A program made the position numbers and the translations under genes. DNA of 64,000 nt from assembly GCA_949517355.1 (NCBI GenBank), contig CATDIL010000001.1, positions 124,001-188,000 of the forward strand. The letters run 5' to 3'. Shown here in pieces: positions 21,415-30,939 of this stretch. A model generated the notes under the pieces. That model saw only the letters and a program-made list of their open reading frames with translations. It did no database searches and was not told the origin of the DNA. This DNA is from an uncultured Mycoplasmatota bacterium (GTDB taxonomy: Bacteria; Bacillota_I; Bacilli_A; Mycoplasmatales; Mycoplasmoidaceae). Position 1 is the stretch's first letter. Every line of letters begins with the position of its first letter.

Positions 21415-22401
21415 ATGGCAAAAATAGCAATTCTAGGAACAGGTGCATGAGGAACAGCATTAGCAAATGTTTTGTTAAAAAACAAACACGAAGTTTTAAT
21501 GTATGGTATTGATGAATGTGAAAATAAAGATTTAATTAAAGGTCTAAACACTAAATATTTTGGTAATAAAAAAATGGTTAAAGCACCAATTGCTACAATT
21601 AACCCAAATGATGTTATTAACTTTAGACCTTCATATGTTTTAATTGCGGTACCAAGCTTGTATATTGAGTCAACAGTTAAAAAATTTGTAAAATTCTTAA
21701 CAGCTAAACCTGTATATATCAATGTTGCTAAAGGCTTTAACCCCGAAACAAACAACGTTTGATCAAGATCTATTAAAAAAATAATTAGAGGTTTCTCTAA
21801 AGGTTTTGTTTCTTTGTTAGGACCATCATTTGCTGTTGAAGTATTTAATAACCAACCAACAATGGTTAACTGTGTATCTACAAAAGCAAAAATTGCTAAA
21901 CTTGTTGCTAATTTATTTAACAATCAAACATTTAAGTGTGTTGTTACAACAGATGAAAGAGGTGCAGAAATTATGGCTTCTCTTAAAAACGTTATGGCTA
22001 TTGCTCTTGGGTTAGCATACGAATTACATACATCTATTAATACACGTGCAGCTATGCTAGCAGAAGCTACTAAAGAAATATCTACTATTGTTGATAAACT
22101 AGGCGGCAATGTGAAAACCATTGCCAACTTTTGTGGAATAGGTGATATTTATCTAACTTGCACTGATTCTAAATCAAGAAACTTTTCATTTGGTAAGTCA
22201 ATTGCTCAAAATGGATTAACAAAAACTCTTCAAATTAATAAAAAGACTGTTGAAGGTTTCACAGCGACTAAAATTGCTTATGAAATTACAAAAGCAAATA
22301 TGATAGATGCTCCGGTTTTAGAAGAAATTTATAAGGTATTATACAAAAACCAAAATCCAAAGCATTTTGTAAAAAATGTTATAAAAAAGATTATTAAATA
22401 G
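21415..22401 (+). CDS. gpsA: Glycerol-3-phosphate dehydrogenase [NAD(P)+]
   Basis: GpsA links glycolysis (DHAP) to sn-glycerol-3-phosphate for phospholipids. The 328-residue product has the Rossmann motif ILGTGAWGTALANVL, then NVAKGF, LLGPSFAVEV, LKNVMAIALGLA (catalytic Lys), GIGDIYLTCTDSKSRNFSFG and VEGFTATKI. It follows der by 1 nt and precedes hup. Confidence 0.97.
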
Positions 22402-22444
22402 CAAAAACAATATAATATATTACATAAGGAGAAATAAGAAAAAT

Positions 22445-22729
22445 ATGTCAAAACCATTAACAATGAATCAAATCATTAAAAAAATTTCAGATCAAACTGA
22501 TCTTCCTACTAAGAGTGTAAAAGCTGTATTAAACTGCTTAAATGATGTAGCTTGCAAAGAAGTTAAATCAAGCGGAACTTGTAGAGTATGCAACTTAGGA
22601 AAATTAAAATTAATTAGCCGTAAAGCTAGAATGATGAGAAACCCTCAAACTGGAAAACAAATTAAAGTACCAGCTAAAAAAGTTGTTAAGTTTAGAGTTT
22701 CTAAAGCATTAAAAGAAGCAGTTCTTTAA
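22445..22729 (+). CDS. hup: HU-type nucleoid DNA-binding protein
   Basis: The 94-residue HU/IHF-family protein contains LTMNQIIKKISDQTDLPTK, the beta-arm turn with MRNPQTGKQIKVPAKKVVKF, and the RVSKALKEAV end. An AAGGAG SD precedes the ATG. It has cysteines in the body (CLNDVACKEV, CRVCNLGKL), unusual for HU but not disruptive. It is followed by the 44-bp terminator repeat and the restriction-modification cassette. Confidence 0.93.
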   Translation: MSKPLTMNQIIKKISDQTDLPTKSVKAVLNCLNDVACKEVKSSGTCRVCNLGKLKLISRKARMMRNPQTGKQIKVPAKKVVKFRVSKALKEAVL

Positions 22730-22746
22730 TAATTAGATAAAAATTG

Positions 22747-22790
22747 ATTAATAAAATACCAACACTGTGATTAAGTGTTGGTTTTTATTT
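22747..22790. repeat. 44-bp direct repeat, copy 1 (hup terminator)
   Basis: This segment matches 24996-25039 at 43 of 44 positions (22766 T versus 25015 C). It contains the terminator ACCAACACT..AGTGTTGGTTTTT and flanks the restriction-modification cassette with copy 2. Confidence 0.9.
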
Positions 22791-22818
22791 ATAAAATTTT
22801 TAAATAATTTATATAATC

Positions 22819-22866
22819 ATCATCATGCAAATGATGATTTTATCTAATATATATATATATATATAT
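22819..22866 (+). repeat. GCAA-tetraloop hairpin followed by an (AT)10 tract
   Basis: ATCATCAT-GCAA-ATGATGAT (22819-22838) is an 8-bp stem with T-rich tail. Ten AT dinucleotides follow at 22847-22866. The AT tract lies in the presumed promoter region of the methylase gene and is a candidate length-variable site. Confidence 0.6.
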
Positions 22867-22904
22867 AAGGTTTTAAAAAAGTTGTTGTTTTTTTATGGAG
22901 GTAC

Positions 22905-22932
22905 CTTCTAGTTTTTTACTAGAAGTTTTTTT
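22905..22932 (+). promoter_or_regulatory. Terminator-like hairpin abutting the methylase start
   Basis: CTTCTAGT-TTTTT-ACTAGAAG plus T7 ends at the base before the ATG at 22933. A GGAGGT lies just 5' of the stem (22897-22902). It could attenuate or gate expression of the restriction-modification operon. Confidence 0.6.
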
Positions 22933-23547
22933 ATGCAAAAAAGAGAGTATAAGAAAATTACTTCCAATCCAAAAACAACTAAAAACAATAAAACATTTAT
23001 CAACATGAATCACAAAAATGATGAATGTTATACGAGGAAATGCGAATCTGATAAATTAGTTAAATTTTTAATAAGGAATAAAATAATAAAAAGATCTCAA
23101 CGAATATGGCTTCCTTTTAATGATTATGGTAGTAACATACATAAATCGCTAAAAGAAAATGGTTTTAGTAATTTAAAAATAACAAATGATGACTTCTATG
23201 CTATTAATGATAGAGATTTTGACATTATTTTATCAAATCCTCCTTTTTCTGGAAGGAGCAAATTATTTACAAGATTAATGGAAATAGATAAACCCTTTAT
23301 ACTACTTCAACCTATCATGTTTTTTAACAATGGGACTTGCATAAGGATTTTAACAAAAAATGGAGCAAAGTTTGGTGGCATATGTCCAAAAAACAGGATG
23401 ACATTTGAAAGAAATATGGGGTTTTTATTTCCAAAAAATAGCATGGGATTCATTGTAAATGGTGTTGAGAAGGAAAAAACAACTGCATTTTATTCTTTTT
23501 GACTTTGTTTTAAAACAAAAATTACTGGTTTTACTGATTTAGAATAA
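22933..23547 (+). CDS. Adenine-specific DNA methyltransferase, EcoRI-methylase-like
   Basis: The 204-residue product has MNHKNDECYTRKCESDKLVKF, IWLPFNDYGSNIHKSLKENG and ILSNPPFSGRSKLFTRLMEI-KPFILLQP. The NPPF motif marks N6-adenine (or N4-cytosine) methylases. The overall order (ND-EFYT, W.PFD..SNF, SNPPFS, KPF..L) matches the EcoRI-type/phage adenine methylase family. The start is at 22933; 23005 (MNHKN) is a possible alternative. Both TGG and TGA encode Trp. The endonuclease starts 1 nt after its TAA. It presumably protects host sites from that enzyme. Confidence 0.82.
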
Positions 23548-23548
23548 T

Positions 23549-25000
23549 ATGAAAATTGAATTCTTTAATAAAATAGGCGACACTTGTTTCAGAGTGGGAA
23601 ATCAAATTAATGCATATCTTTCTTTCTCAAAATGATTTTTAAGTTTTATAGAGGAAAATAATACTGAACCAACAGATAATGATTTTAAAAAATGAACAAA
23701 TGATTCAGGAATTTATGATTATGGATCAGATCCAATTAATAGATTAAATTTTGTGAAAAGAATTTGTATAGATGTTTACAAAATTATTTTTAAAGATAAT
23801 AATGGTAAGTATCATATGAATATTAATGAAAAAAAATTAAAATATTCTCTACTCAATACTTTATCTGACCCAAAAAATAAAGATCAATCCTGTACTGCTT
23901 TTAAAGAAATGCTTGAATTTATGAAGAAAAATCCAAAAAAAAATAATGCTAAAAAAATTTTTTTAGCATTTGCAATTTACGAACCTGGAGATGATTTTTC
24001 AAAAATGTATGATGATGAAAAAATCTTGGAAAAAGCTATAATTGAAAAATATCCAGATAACGTTGATGTTAATATCATTTATAGAAAAAACTTTTTTTCA
24101 AGAAAACCGTCAAGTTATTTAAAAGAAATTTCAAATAGAATTCTTCTTGATAAAAATAATTTTAATATTTCATATGTTGAATTTAAAAAACTTAAAAAAA
24201 CTTATTTAAATTCTTTTGAAAGTATAGAATCTTTTAATACGTTTGTTCGCTCCAATTCACTTATTCAGATAGCAAGAAGCATAATTTTAAATTCAAAAAA
24301 ATCTTTGCTAACAGGAGATTATTTTGATTTATTTAATAGAGTGATGTGGGGACTTACGCTTAGTAAATCAAATGGAAAAAATACAGAAACATATCTTAAT
24401 GAAAATCTAGGAATAGATGAAAAAAATAAATTTTATTTAAAAAATGAGCAAATAGAGCCAAAACGGTTTCCTTATTCTGAAATTCAAATAAATATAATGC
24501 TAGACAAAATTCAAAATGGTGATTATAGCTTTATAAACACTGATGAACATTTTTCTTCTATACCAAGAGCAGATGTTGCAGAGTATCTTGTAAACTTAAA
24601 ATTTTGTTATTTATTAAAATTAACAATAAATGAAGCAAAAAAATTCATTAATACAAATCTTGATGTGCTTTTTTATCCGACGTCACATGCGACTGGTGGA
24701 AAGGCTGACATGTTATACACAAATGATAAAATAAACATTAGCATAGAGACAACTATTCATAATACATGCTCTTCAATTTGTAATCATGAATCATATCCGT
24801 GTATTTCGCATCTTGAAGAATGTGAAAAACCAAAAAAATCGACTTGTTTGTTTTTGATTCAACCATTAGGTGATCATGAAAAAATCAAGAGGTGATTTGA
24901 AATAGTAGGAAAGGGAGTTCTTCAAGGTTACCACAATAGAGCTTTTGAATTTAAAACTTTAAATTTTAAGCAGTTAGCTGCTTTATCATCATTAAATTAA
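23549..25000 (+). CDS. Type IIS restriction endonuclease, AlwI-like family
   Basis: With TGA=Trp the frame runs 483 residues from ATG 23549, beyond the in-frame GTG at 23753. The C-terminal third has the PD-(D/E)XK-type core LDVLFYPTSHATGGKADMLY...ISIETT and ESYPCISHLEE...CLFLIQP. This pattern (T-HA-GG-.-D, E-T, E..P...HL) matches AlwI/MlyI/N.BstNBI-type enzymes. The N-terminal part would carry target recognition; the target is unknown. Trp codons are three TGA and one TGG, so the gene is adapted to the mollicute code. Its stop lies inside copy 2 of the flanking repeat. Confidence 0.72.
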
Positions 25001-25039
25001 TAAAATACCAACACCGTGATTAAGTGTTGGTTTTTATTT
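24996..25039. repeat. 44-bp direct repeat, copy 2 (shared terminator)
   Basis: This is the second copy of 22747-22790. It holds the endonuclease stop codon, the ACCAACACC..AGTGTTGG hairpin with T5, and the recU stop codon (25034-25036), acting as terminator for both convergent genes. Confidence 0.9.
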
Positions 25040-25522
25040 TACAAATGGTAAATAATCAATTATTCCTGGAAAAGAAATTTCAATTAATTGACATTTATCT
25101 TTAATAAATTCATATTTAATTCTATTAGATTTGTTGTTTTGTTTTCACTCAAGGATATGATCAATAGATATTAGATAAAATTGTTCAAGAGAATTGAAAT
25201 ACACAATAACAAATGCAATCCCACCATGTCTTTTGTTATTAATTAAATGTCTTAGTTGGTGGTGCTTGATTAACGAAAGATCAAAGTTATTATTATTTGT
25301 TTGTTTAACTTCGAATTCAATGTGTTTACCTTTATAAATTCCACAATAGTCAACATATGACTTTGCTAATAACTTACCTATTATGGTATTTTCATTAAGA
25401 GGCTTAATTATTTTTATGGGTATGTATCTTTTTTCAATTAAGGCAATGTCACGTTCATAATAATAAGAATTAGTTCTATTAACTAACTCTTCTGCATACA
25501 TGCCGCGATTAGCATTGTTCAC
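25034..25522 (-). CDS. recU: Holliday-junction resolvase RecU
   Basis: RecU cuts Holliday junctions with RuvAB, which is encoded 3 kb away. The 162-residue product has NRGMYAEELVNRTN, the nuclease core VDYCGIYKGKHIEFEVKQT (D, E and K of the PD-(D/E)XK site) and LIKHHQLRHL. It starts with GTG in a TAGTG overlap with the upstream membrane-protein stop. Its 3' end reaches into the repeat flanking the restriction cassette. Confidence 0.93.
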
Positions 25523-26289
25523 TATCTTCTAAACCTTAAAACAAGAGATGTTATAGTTCAGAATAGACCAACAAAGTCTATTAACAATCTATAACCAAAA
25601 AATAAACTTAAATTATTGAATGCTCTTGAGTCAGCAATTTGTGCAAATTCACTAGTTTTAGAGATCATTCACACATCATAAGAAATATAACCCATAAACA
25701 ACAAACAAAAGACTCCCATAATTAATGAATAATATCATTGAAATCCTGCATATGAAGCACCAGTTGATAACATAATGATCATTGGAATAAACATTAAAAT
25801 CATTAATACAAATGTTACAATTCAACCAATACTTAACATTTTCATTAGACTAAATGCAGCATTAGCGCTCATGAAATATCCAATAATGGCACATAGAATA
25901 AACATTATTCCTGAAACTCCAAATATTAAAATTAATGTTCAAGAATCTTGAGCAAATAATGAAAACAACATACCAAACCCTATACCTTGAGCTAAACAAT
26001 ACAACCCAATTCAGAATATGATTTTACTTGTTTTCTGATTCAATAAATTTCTAAAGACTAACATTGAACCAAACATAGAAATAAAGATTAAAAGAATACT
26101 AATCATATAAAGAGAGTTAACTACAGATAAGTTGCCTTTTTCATATATTTCATATTCAAATAATTTTCCAAATCCTAATCCAATTAAACAAATTAATAGG
26201 AATGATAGTCCAGCAATCAAAAAACTTCTTGTTAATATAGAAGATTGAGTTTGGCTTACTACCTTATATTTTGCATTTAAATTTTCCAT
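25522..26289 (-). CDS. Seven-helix membrane protein, Bax inhibitor-1/YccA-like
   Basis: The 255-residue protein has about seven transmembrane helices. It opens MENLNAKYKVVSQTQSSILTRSFLIAGLSFLL and contains FGMLFSLF and YFMSANAAFSLMKMLSIGW, with a C-terminal DFVGLFWTITSLVLRFRR. Size, topology and the late Asp resemble the BI-1/YccA (UPF0005) family, linked to calcium leak in other bacteria. That assignment is by pattern only. A good SD (AAAGGAG) precedes the ATG, and it is co-transcribed with recU. Confidence 0.72.
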
Positions 26290-26337
26290 TTAATACTCCT
26301 TTGAATTAATTTAAATTATACTATTTAATAAATATTT

Positions 26338-27072
26338 ATGAATAAAGTTAGACTTGATAGTTTTTTAGTAACAAGTAAACTTGTTGAATCTAGAAACAAG
26401 GCACAAGACTTAATTAAAGAAGGAAACGTGACTGTTAATGGCATTATTATTAACAAGCCTAACTTTATGGTTACTAATAAAGATAAAATAACAATTAACA
26501 ATAATGATGATTATGTTTGCAGAGCGGCTTATAAACTTGTTCATGCAATCAATGAATTTAAAATTGATTTAAAAAATAAAGTTGTGTTAGACATTGGTTC
26601 ATCAACTGGTGGATTTACACAAGTTTCTTTAATGAATAAAGCTAACAAAGTATATTCAATAGATGTAGGAACAGACCAAATGCATCAATCTTTAAGAAAT
26701 AATTCTAAAGTAAAATTATTTGAGCAAACTAACTTCAAAAACATTAAAAAAGATATTTTTGAAGAAAAAGTTGATTTTGTTTTGTGCGATGTTTCTTTTA
26801 TTTCTTTGATCAAAATTATTGATAAGTTGTTAACGCTGTTTGATTATTCATATAATGGTGTATTTTTAGTCAAACCACAATTTGAACTAGAAAACATTAG
26901 AATTAAAAATTTTAATGGTGTTGTTACAAATGAAGAAACAAGAAAAAAGATAATCCAAAAAATCGAAAACACATTGAATAAAAATCATTTTAAGATTTTA
27001 GGCTTATGTGAGTCCCCTATATTAGGTCGTAAGGGTAACAAAGAATATCTAATTTATGTCAAGTACAAATAA
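26338..27072 (+). CDS. tlyA: TlyA-family rRNA 2'-O-methyltransferase
   Basis: The 244-residue product has an N-terminal S4 RNA-binding domain (VRLDSFLVTSKLVESRNKAQDLIKEGNVTVNG). An FtsJ-like SAM domain follows: VVLDIGSSTGGFTQVSL, VYSIDVGTDQMH, VDFVLCDVSFISL and VFLVKPQFEL. The family methylates rRNA cytidines (16S C1409, 23S C1920); some members act as hemolysins. It overlaps dinB by 17 nt. Confidence 0.93.
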   Translation: MNKVRLDSFLVTSKLVESRNKAQDLIKEGNVTVNGIIINKPNFMVTNKDKITINNNDDYVCRAAYKLVHAINEFKIDLKNKVVLDIGSSTGGFTQVSLMNKANKVYSIDVGTDQMHQSLRNNSKVKLFEQTNFKNIKKDIFEEKVDFVLCDVSFISLIKIIDKLLTLFDYSYNGVFLVKPQFELENIRIKNFNGVVTNEETRKKIIQKIENTLNKNHFKILGLCESPILGRKGNKEYLIYVKYK

Positions 27073-28243
27073 AAAAGTAATTATTCATATTGACATCAAT
27101 GCATTCTTTGCATCATGCGAAGAAGCTAATAATCCATCGTTAAGAGGTAAACCTATTGTGGTTGGTGGAATGACTAAGCGCTCTGTTGTAGCTAGTCCAA
27201 ACTATGAAGCTAGAAAATATGGAATTAAAGCTGCGATGCCTATTTTTATGGTCAAAAATCTTTGCCCAGAAGTGGTTGTTGTTTCACATAAATTTGAACT
27301 TTATGAATCTTATTCTAGACAATTTATCGATTTGTTACTAGAACATATTTCTAATAAAATAGAATATGCATCTATTGATGAGTGTTACATGGATATTACT
27401 AACTTAGTAACCACTACTAACACTCCACTAAAGATTGCTCAAAAGATTCAAAAACTAGTTAAAACCAAATTAAGTTTAAATGTATCAATTGGTATATCTT
27501 ACAATAAATTTTTAGCAAAAATGGGAAGTGACTATAAGAAACCAATGGGTATTACTCAGATTTTTTCTCAAGAAGATATAAAAAAGATAATTTGACCTCA
27601 ACCGATTGGCAATATGTATTTTGTTGGTAAATCTTCTGAAAAAAAATTAATTCAAAATGGCATAACAACAATTAGAGATTTAGCAAAATGTAAGGACCTA
27701 TCTTTGCTATCATCAATTTTTGGAAGTAACAAAGATTATTTTATTAATAACGCTAATGGTATCGGAGACGATGAATTGGTCTACTCTTATGGAGAACCTA
27801 AATCAATCAGCAAAAGCAGAACATTGTTAAATGATACAAATGATTTTAATGAAATTAAAATCTATATAAAAAAATTTGCTCAAGAAATATGTGATGAATT
27901 AAATTATTACGATTTAGAGGGTAAGACCTTATCTGTGTTTATTAAAAGTCCAAAATTTATTTTAACTTCTAAAAACAAAACTTTGCCAAAACACATTAAC
28001 GATCAAGAAATGATGTATGTTTATTTTTTAAATATGTATACAGAATTTTTTTCTAATAGAAAGATTCGCTTAATTGGTGTTGGTATTTCAAATTTAAAAA
28101 AAATTTATGAGAGAGAAAATAATTTGTTTGATCAATCACCAAAACTAAAGACAAAAGTTAATAGTATTAAAAAAATAATTGATGATGTAAATAATAAATT
28201 TTCTATGAATATTTTGAAAACAGCCGATAAACTTAAATCTTAG
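27056..28243 (+). CDS. dinB: Y-family DNA polymerase IV
   Basis: DinB carries out translesion synthesis. The 395-residue product has IHIDINAFFASCEEANNPSLRGKP and VASPNYEARKYGIKAAMP (first catalytic Asp and steric gate). YASIDECYMDIT supplies the catalytic Asp-Glu pair. VSIGISYNKFLAKMGSDYKKP, an HhH fingers region and a little-finger domain follow. A TGA Trp interrupts the naive reading frame at 27595. Its 3' end overlaps the convergent ruvB by 11 nt. Confidence 0.96.
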
Positions 28244-29150
28244 CTAAGAAGTTTTTACCGTTGTCTGTTAAACAACGACCTTTACTAGTTTTGTTGATAT
28301 ATTTTAATTGAATTAAATACGGCTCTATTTTTTGTTCAATTGTGTTTTCATCAATCATAATGGCATGAGAAATTGTTTTAATTCCTACAGGTGAATTAAA
28401 TTCATTTAGAGATTCTAAATATTTTAAATCTAATTCATTAATTCCGTTCTTAATAATACCTAATCGTTTTAAAATAGTTTTTATAGAGACTTTATCATCT
28501 ATTGTTTTAAAATCTTTTACTCTACGAATAATTTTATTAGCAATTCTTGGTATACCTTTAGAGTTGGCTGCTATTAAATCTTTGTCTTTGTCTGAAATTT
28601 CAATTTTATATTTTTTACAATAAAAATTAATTATTTCTAAAATTTCTTCTTTACTATAAGGGCCAAAATAAATAATAATTCCAAATCTTTCTTCAAATGC
28701 TCTTGGGATCTTACCTAAATTAGTTGTAGCTCCAACTAATGTAAAATGAGGTATTTTAACTCTTGTTAATTTTGAGTTAAAATCTTTTCCTAAGTTTATG
28801 TCAATTGCAAAATCTTCAGTAATTGAATACAACAATTCTACAACTTGTGGATTTATTGCATGAATTTCATCAATGAATAGGACGTCTTTTTCATGCAAAG
28901 ACAAAACAATATTAATAATATCTGTTGGTTTTTGAATATTTCCACCTTGCACAATTTTGATTTTTTGATTTAGTTCATTAGCAATTATTAAAGCTAGTGT
29001 TGTTTTGCCAGTACCTGCTAAACCATAGAATAAACAATGATCAAGTGTTGTATTATTTTTCAAAGAAGATTTTATGTAAACAGAGACATTGTCCTTTATC
29101 TCTTTTTTACCTTTAAACTCAGAAAGATTATGCGGTCTTACTAATTCCAT
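28233..29150 (-). CDS. ruvB: Holliday-junction branch-migration ATPase RuvB
   Basis: The 305-residue product has LVRPHNLSEFKGKKEIKDNV, Walker A GLAGTGKTTLALIIANEL, Walker B VLFIDEIHAIN, sensor LVGATTNLGKIPRAFEERFGI, and a C-terminal winged helix ending SKGRCLTDNGKNFL. It forms the motor with RuvA. Its start overlaps the ruvA end by 23 nt, indicating coupled translation. Confidence 0.97.
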   Translation of the reverse strand: MELVRPHNLSEFKGKKEIKDNVSVYIKSSLKNNTTLDHCLFYGLAGTGKTTLALIIANELNQKIKIVQGGNIQKPTDIINIVLSLHEKDVLFIDEIHAINPQVVELLYSITEDFAIDINLGKDFNSKLTRVKIPHFTLVGATTNLGKIPRAFEERFGIIIYFGPYSKEEILEIINFYCKKYKIEISDKDKDLIAANSKGIPRIANKIIRRVKDFKTIDDKVSIKTILKRLGIIKNGINELDLKYLESLNEFNSPVGIKTISHAIMIDENTIEQKIEPYLIQLKYINKTSKGRCLTDNGKNFLAKI

Positions 29151-29727
29151 CTGCTTTTATTGCAATGTATTTAATGGCATTTGAAACAAGATCTGACAAA
29201 TCAATTGAAGTATCACCAATAATTTCTTTATTACTAATGACATCTTCAATTTCGTTCTTTTGATAGCCCAACGATTCAAGAGCACTAATAAGCTCTGAAA
29301 TTTTAGGATTTGTTTTTAATCCTTCTTTAGAAGAAATTTCAATGTTGTCAATCATTTGTCTTGCAACCTTTTCATTAATTGATTGACATGCACTTAGCCC
29401 TTTAACATCTTTGCTTAAAATCATATTTTTGATTAATGACAAATCGTTTTTCAAAATTTGAATTGCTGTTTTTGGACCAATGCCGTTTAGAGATAGCAAT
29501 TTTAAAAACATTTCTTTCTGATCATAGTTAACAAAACCATAATATTCTTCATTAACAGAATTTTTATTTGTTAAAGAAGTGTGTTTATGTAAATAAATTT
29601 TTCTTACTTTACCTAATTCAAATAATTCTGAGTTAGTAACATTTATTACATATCCAGTCCAATTGCTTTCTACAGTAATACTTTTTTTATTTAATGATGT
29701 AATTTTTCCAATAATGTATGAAACCAT
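29128..29727 (-). CDS. ruvA: Holliday-junction DNA-binding protein RuvA
   Basis: The 199-residue product starts MVSYIIGKITSLNKK (OB domain). It contains LLSLNGIGPKTAIQILKN (HhH) and a C-terminal UBA-like domain (ISELISALESLGYQKNEIEDVI) that regulates RuvB. I chose the ATG at 29727, which has AAAGGAAAAAAT just upstream, over the longer open frame to 29772. Confidence 0.95.
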   Translation of the reverse strand: MVSYIIGKITSLNKKSITVESNWTGYVINVTNSELFELGKVRKIYLHKHTSLTNKNSVNEEYYGFVNYDQKEMFLKLLSLNGIGPKTAIQILKNDLSLIKNMILSKDVKGLSACQSINEKVARQMIDNIEISSKEGLKTNPKISELISALESLGYQKNEIEDVISNKEIIGDTSIDLSDLVSNAIKYIAIKADGISKTA

Positions 29728-29798
29728 ATTTTTTCCTTTCAATGATATAAAAATAGAACTATATAAGTTCAAATTAATTTTGCAATATACAACCCAGA

Positions 29799-30800
29799 TT
29801 ATTTAGGCTGTTTTACTTCCTCGTTAGACTTTTTAAGATTTAAACAAGTTTGTTTAATATCTTCAAAGACATCAAGATTATCCAATAACGTTTTCTTTGT
29901 AGCGTCTTTACCTTGTCCGATCTTTTTATCTTTGTAATAATATCATGCTCCTCTTTTTTCGATAACATTCATTTCAAGAGCATAATCAATTATTTCCATA
30001 GTATGATCAATTCCTTCATTGAAATAAATTTCAATGTAAGCCCTCATTAAAGGAGGGGCTAACTTGTTTTTAACAATCTTTGCACATGATTTAATGCCAA
30101 TGCAGTCATTTCCTCTTTTAATTAATTCTGCACGTTTAAGTTCAATTCTAATTGATGAATAAAATCTTAAAGCACGTCCTCCTGTAGTTGTTTCATTGTT
30201 GCCAAACATTACTCCAATCTTTTCACGAATTTGATTAATGAAAATTATTGTAGTGTTATATTTTGCAAGTAGTGTTTCAAGGATTCTTAATCCTTTTGAC
30301 ATAAGTCTTGCATGTAAGCCGATAGTCTGGTCAGAAATTTCTCCATCAATTTCAGCTTGCGGCACAAGAGCAGCTACTGAATCTATTATGATCAAATCAA
30401 TCATTCCTGTTTTTACTAAAGCTTCAATCAATGCAAACGCTTGTTCTCCTGAATCTGGTTGAGCTAACAATAGTTTTGATAGATCAATACCATTCACTTC
30501 ACAGTATTTGGCATCTAATGAATGTTCTACATCGATGTAAGCACACTTGCCATTAATTCTTTGGCAAGAGGCAACCGCTTGCATAGCAAGAGTAGATTTA
30601 CCAGAAGATTCATTTCCATAAATTTCAATGATCTTTCCTTTAGGATATCCTCCAACCCCTAATGCATTATCTAATTGCAAACTACCTGATGGGATTACAT
30701 CCACATTACCTGCATTTTTTGAAAAGCTTGAAATACATCCTTTGCCAAACTGTTCTTGAATCTGCTTAATAGCTTCATCAAATATTTTTTGTTCGTTCAT
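29799..30800 (-). CDS. recA: Recombinase RecA
   Basis: The 333-residue strand-exchange ATPase has Walker A GNESSGKST (Asn where Pro is common), YIDVEHSLDAKYCEVNGID, Walker B LIIIDSVAALVPQAEIDGEI, loop L1/L2 LHARLMSKGLR and FINQIREKIGVMFGN.ETTTGGRALRFY. The C-terminal tail is short, Lys/Glu-rich. The start at 30800 is preceded by GAAAGGAAAA; an in-frame ATG at 30839 is less likely. No SOS box is evident, but a 22-bp palindrome lies upstream. Confidence 0.97.
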
Positions 30801-30888
30801 TTTATTACATTTTCCTTTCAACTTTTTATTTTTTTTCATAATGGAACTAACAAAATACTATATTAGTATAAAACTTAATTCCTGATGT

Positions 30889-30910
30889 AATTGCATTAAT
30901 TAATGCAATT
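30889..30910. repeat. 22-bp perfect palindrome upstream of recA
   Basis: AATTGCATTA-AT-TAATGCAATT reads identically on both strands. It lies between the small gene ending at 30940 and the recA promoter (TATACT/TATAGT near 30855-30870). It is an operator or terminator candidate; no U-run adjoins it. Confidence 0.65.
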
Positions 30911-30939
30911 CATGTTGATTAACACAACGAATAAACTCA

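Noticed and set aside
22847-22866. (AT)10 as part of a CRISPR or transposon end
   Set aside because: A simple dinucleotide tract without spacers, terminal repeats or transposase; no insertion sequence or CRISPR array was seen in the window.
22895-22935. Leader peptide MEVPSSFLLEVF before the methylase
   Set aside because: It is possible but overlaps the hairpin and methylase start in another frame, with no further support; kept only as a note.
24893-24895. End of the restriction enzyme at TGA 24893
   Set aside because: TGA is Trp in this genome and the frame continues to TAA at 24998 within conserved-looking sequence.
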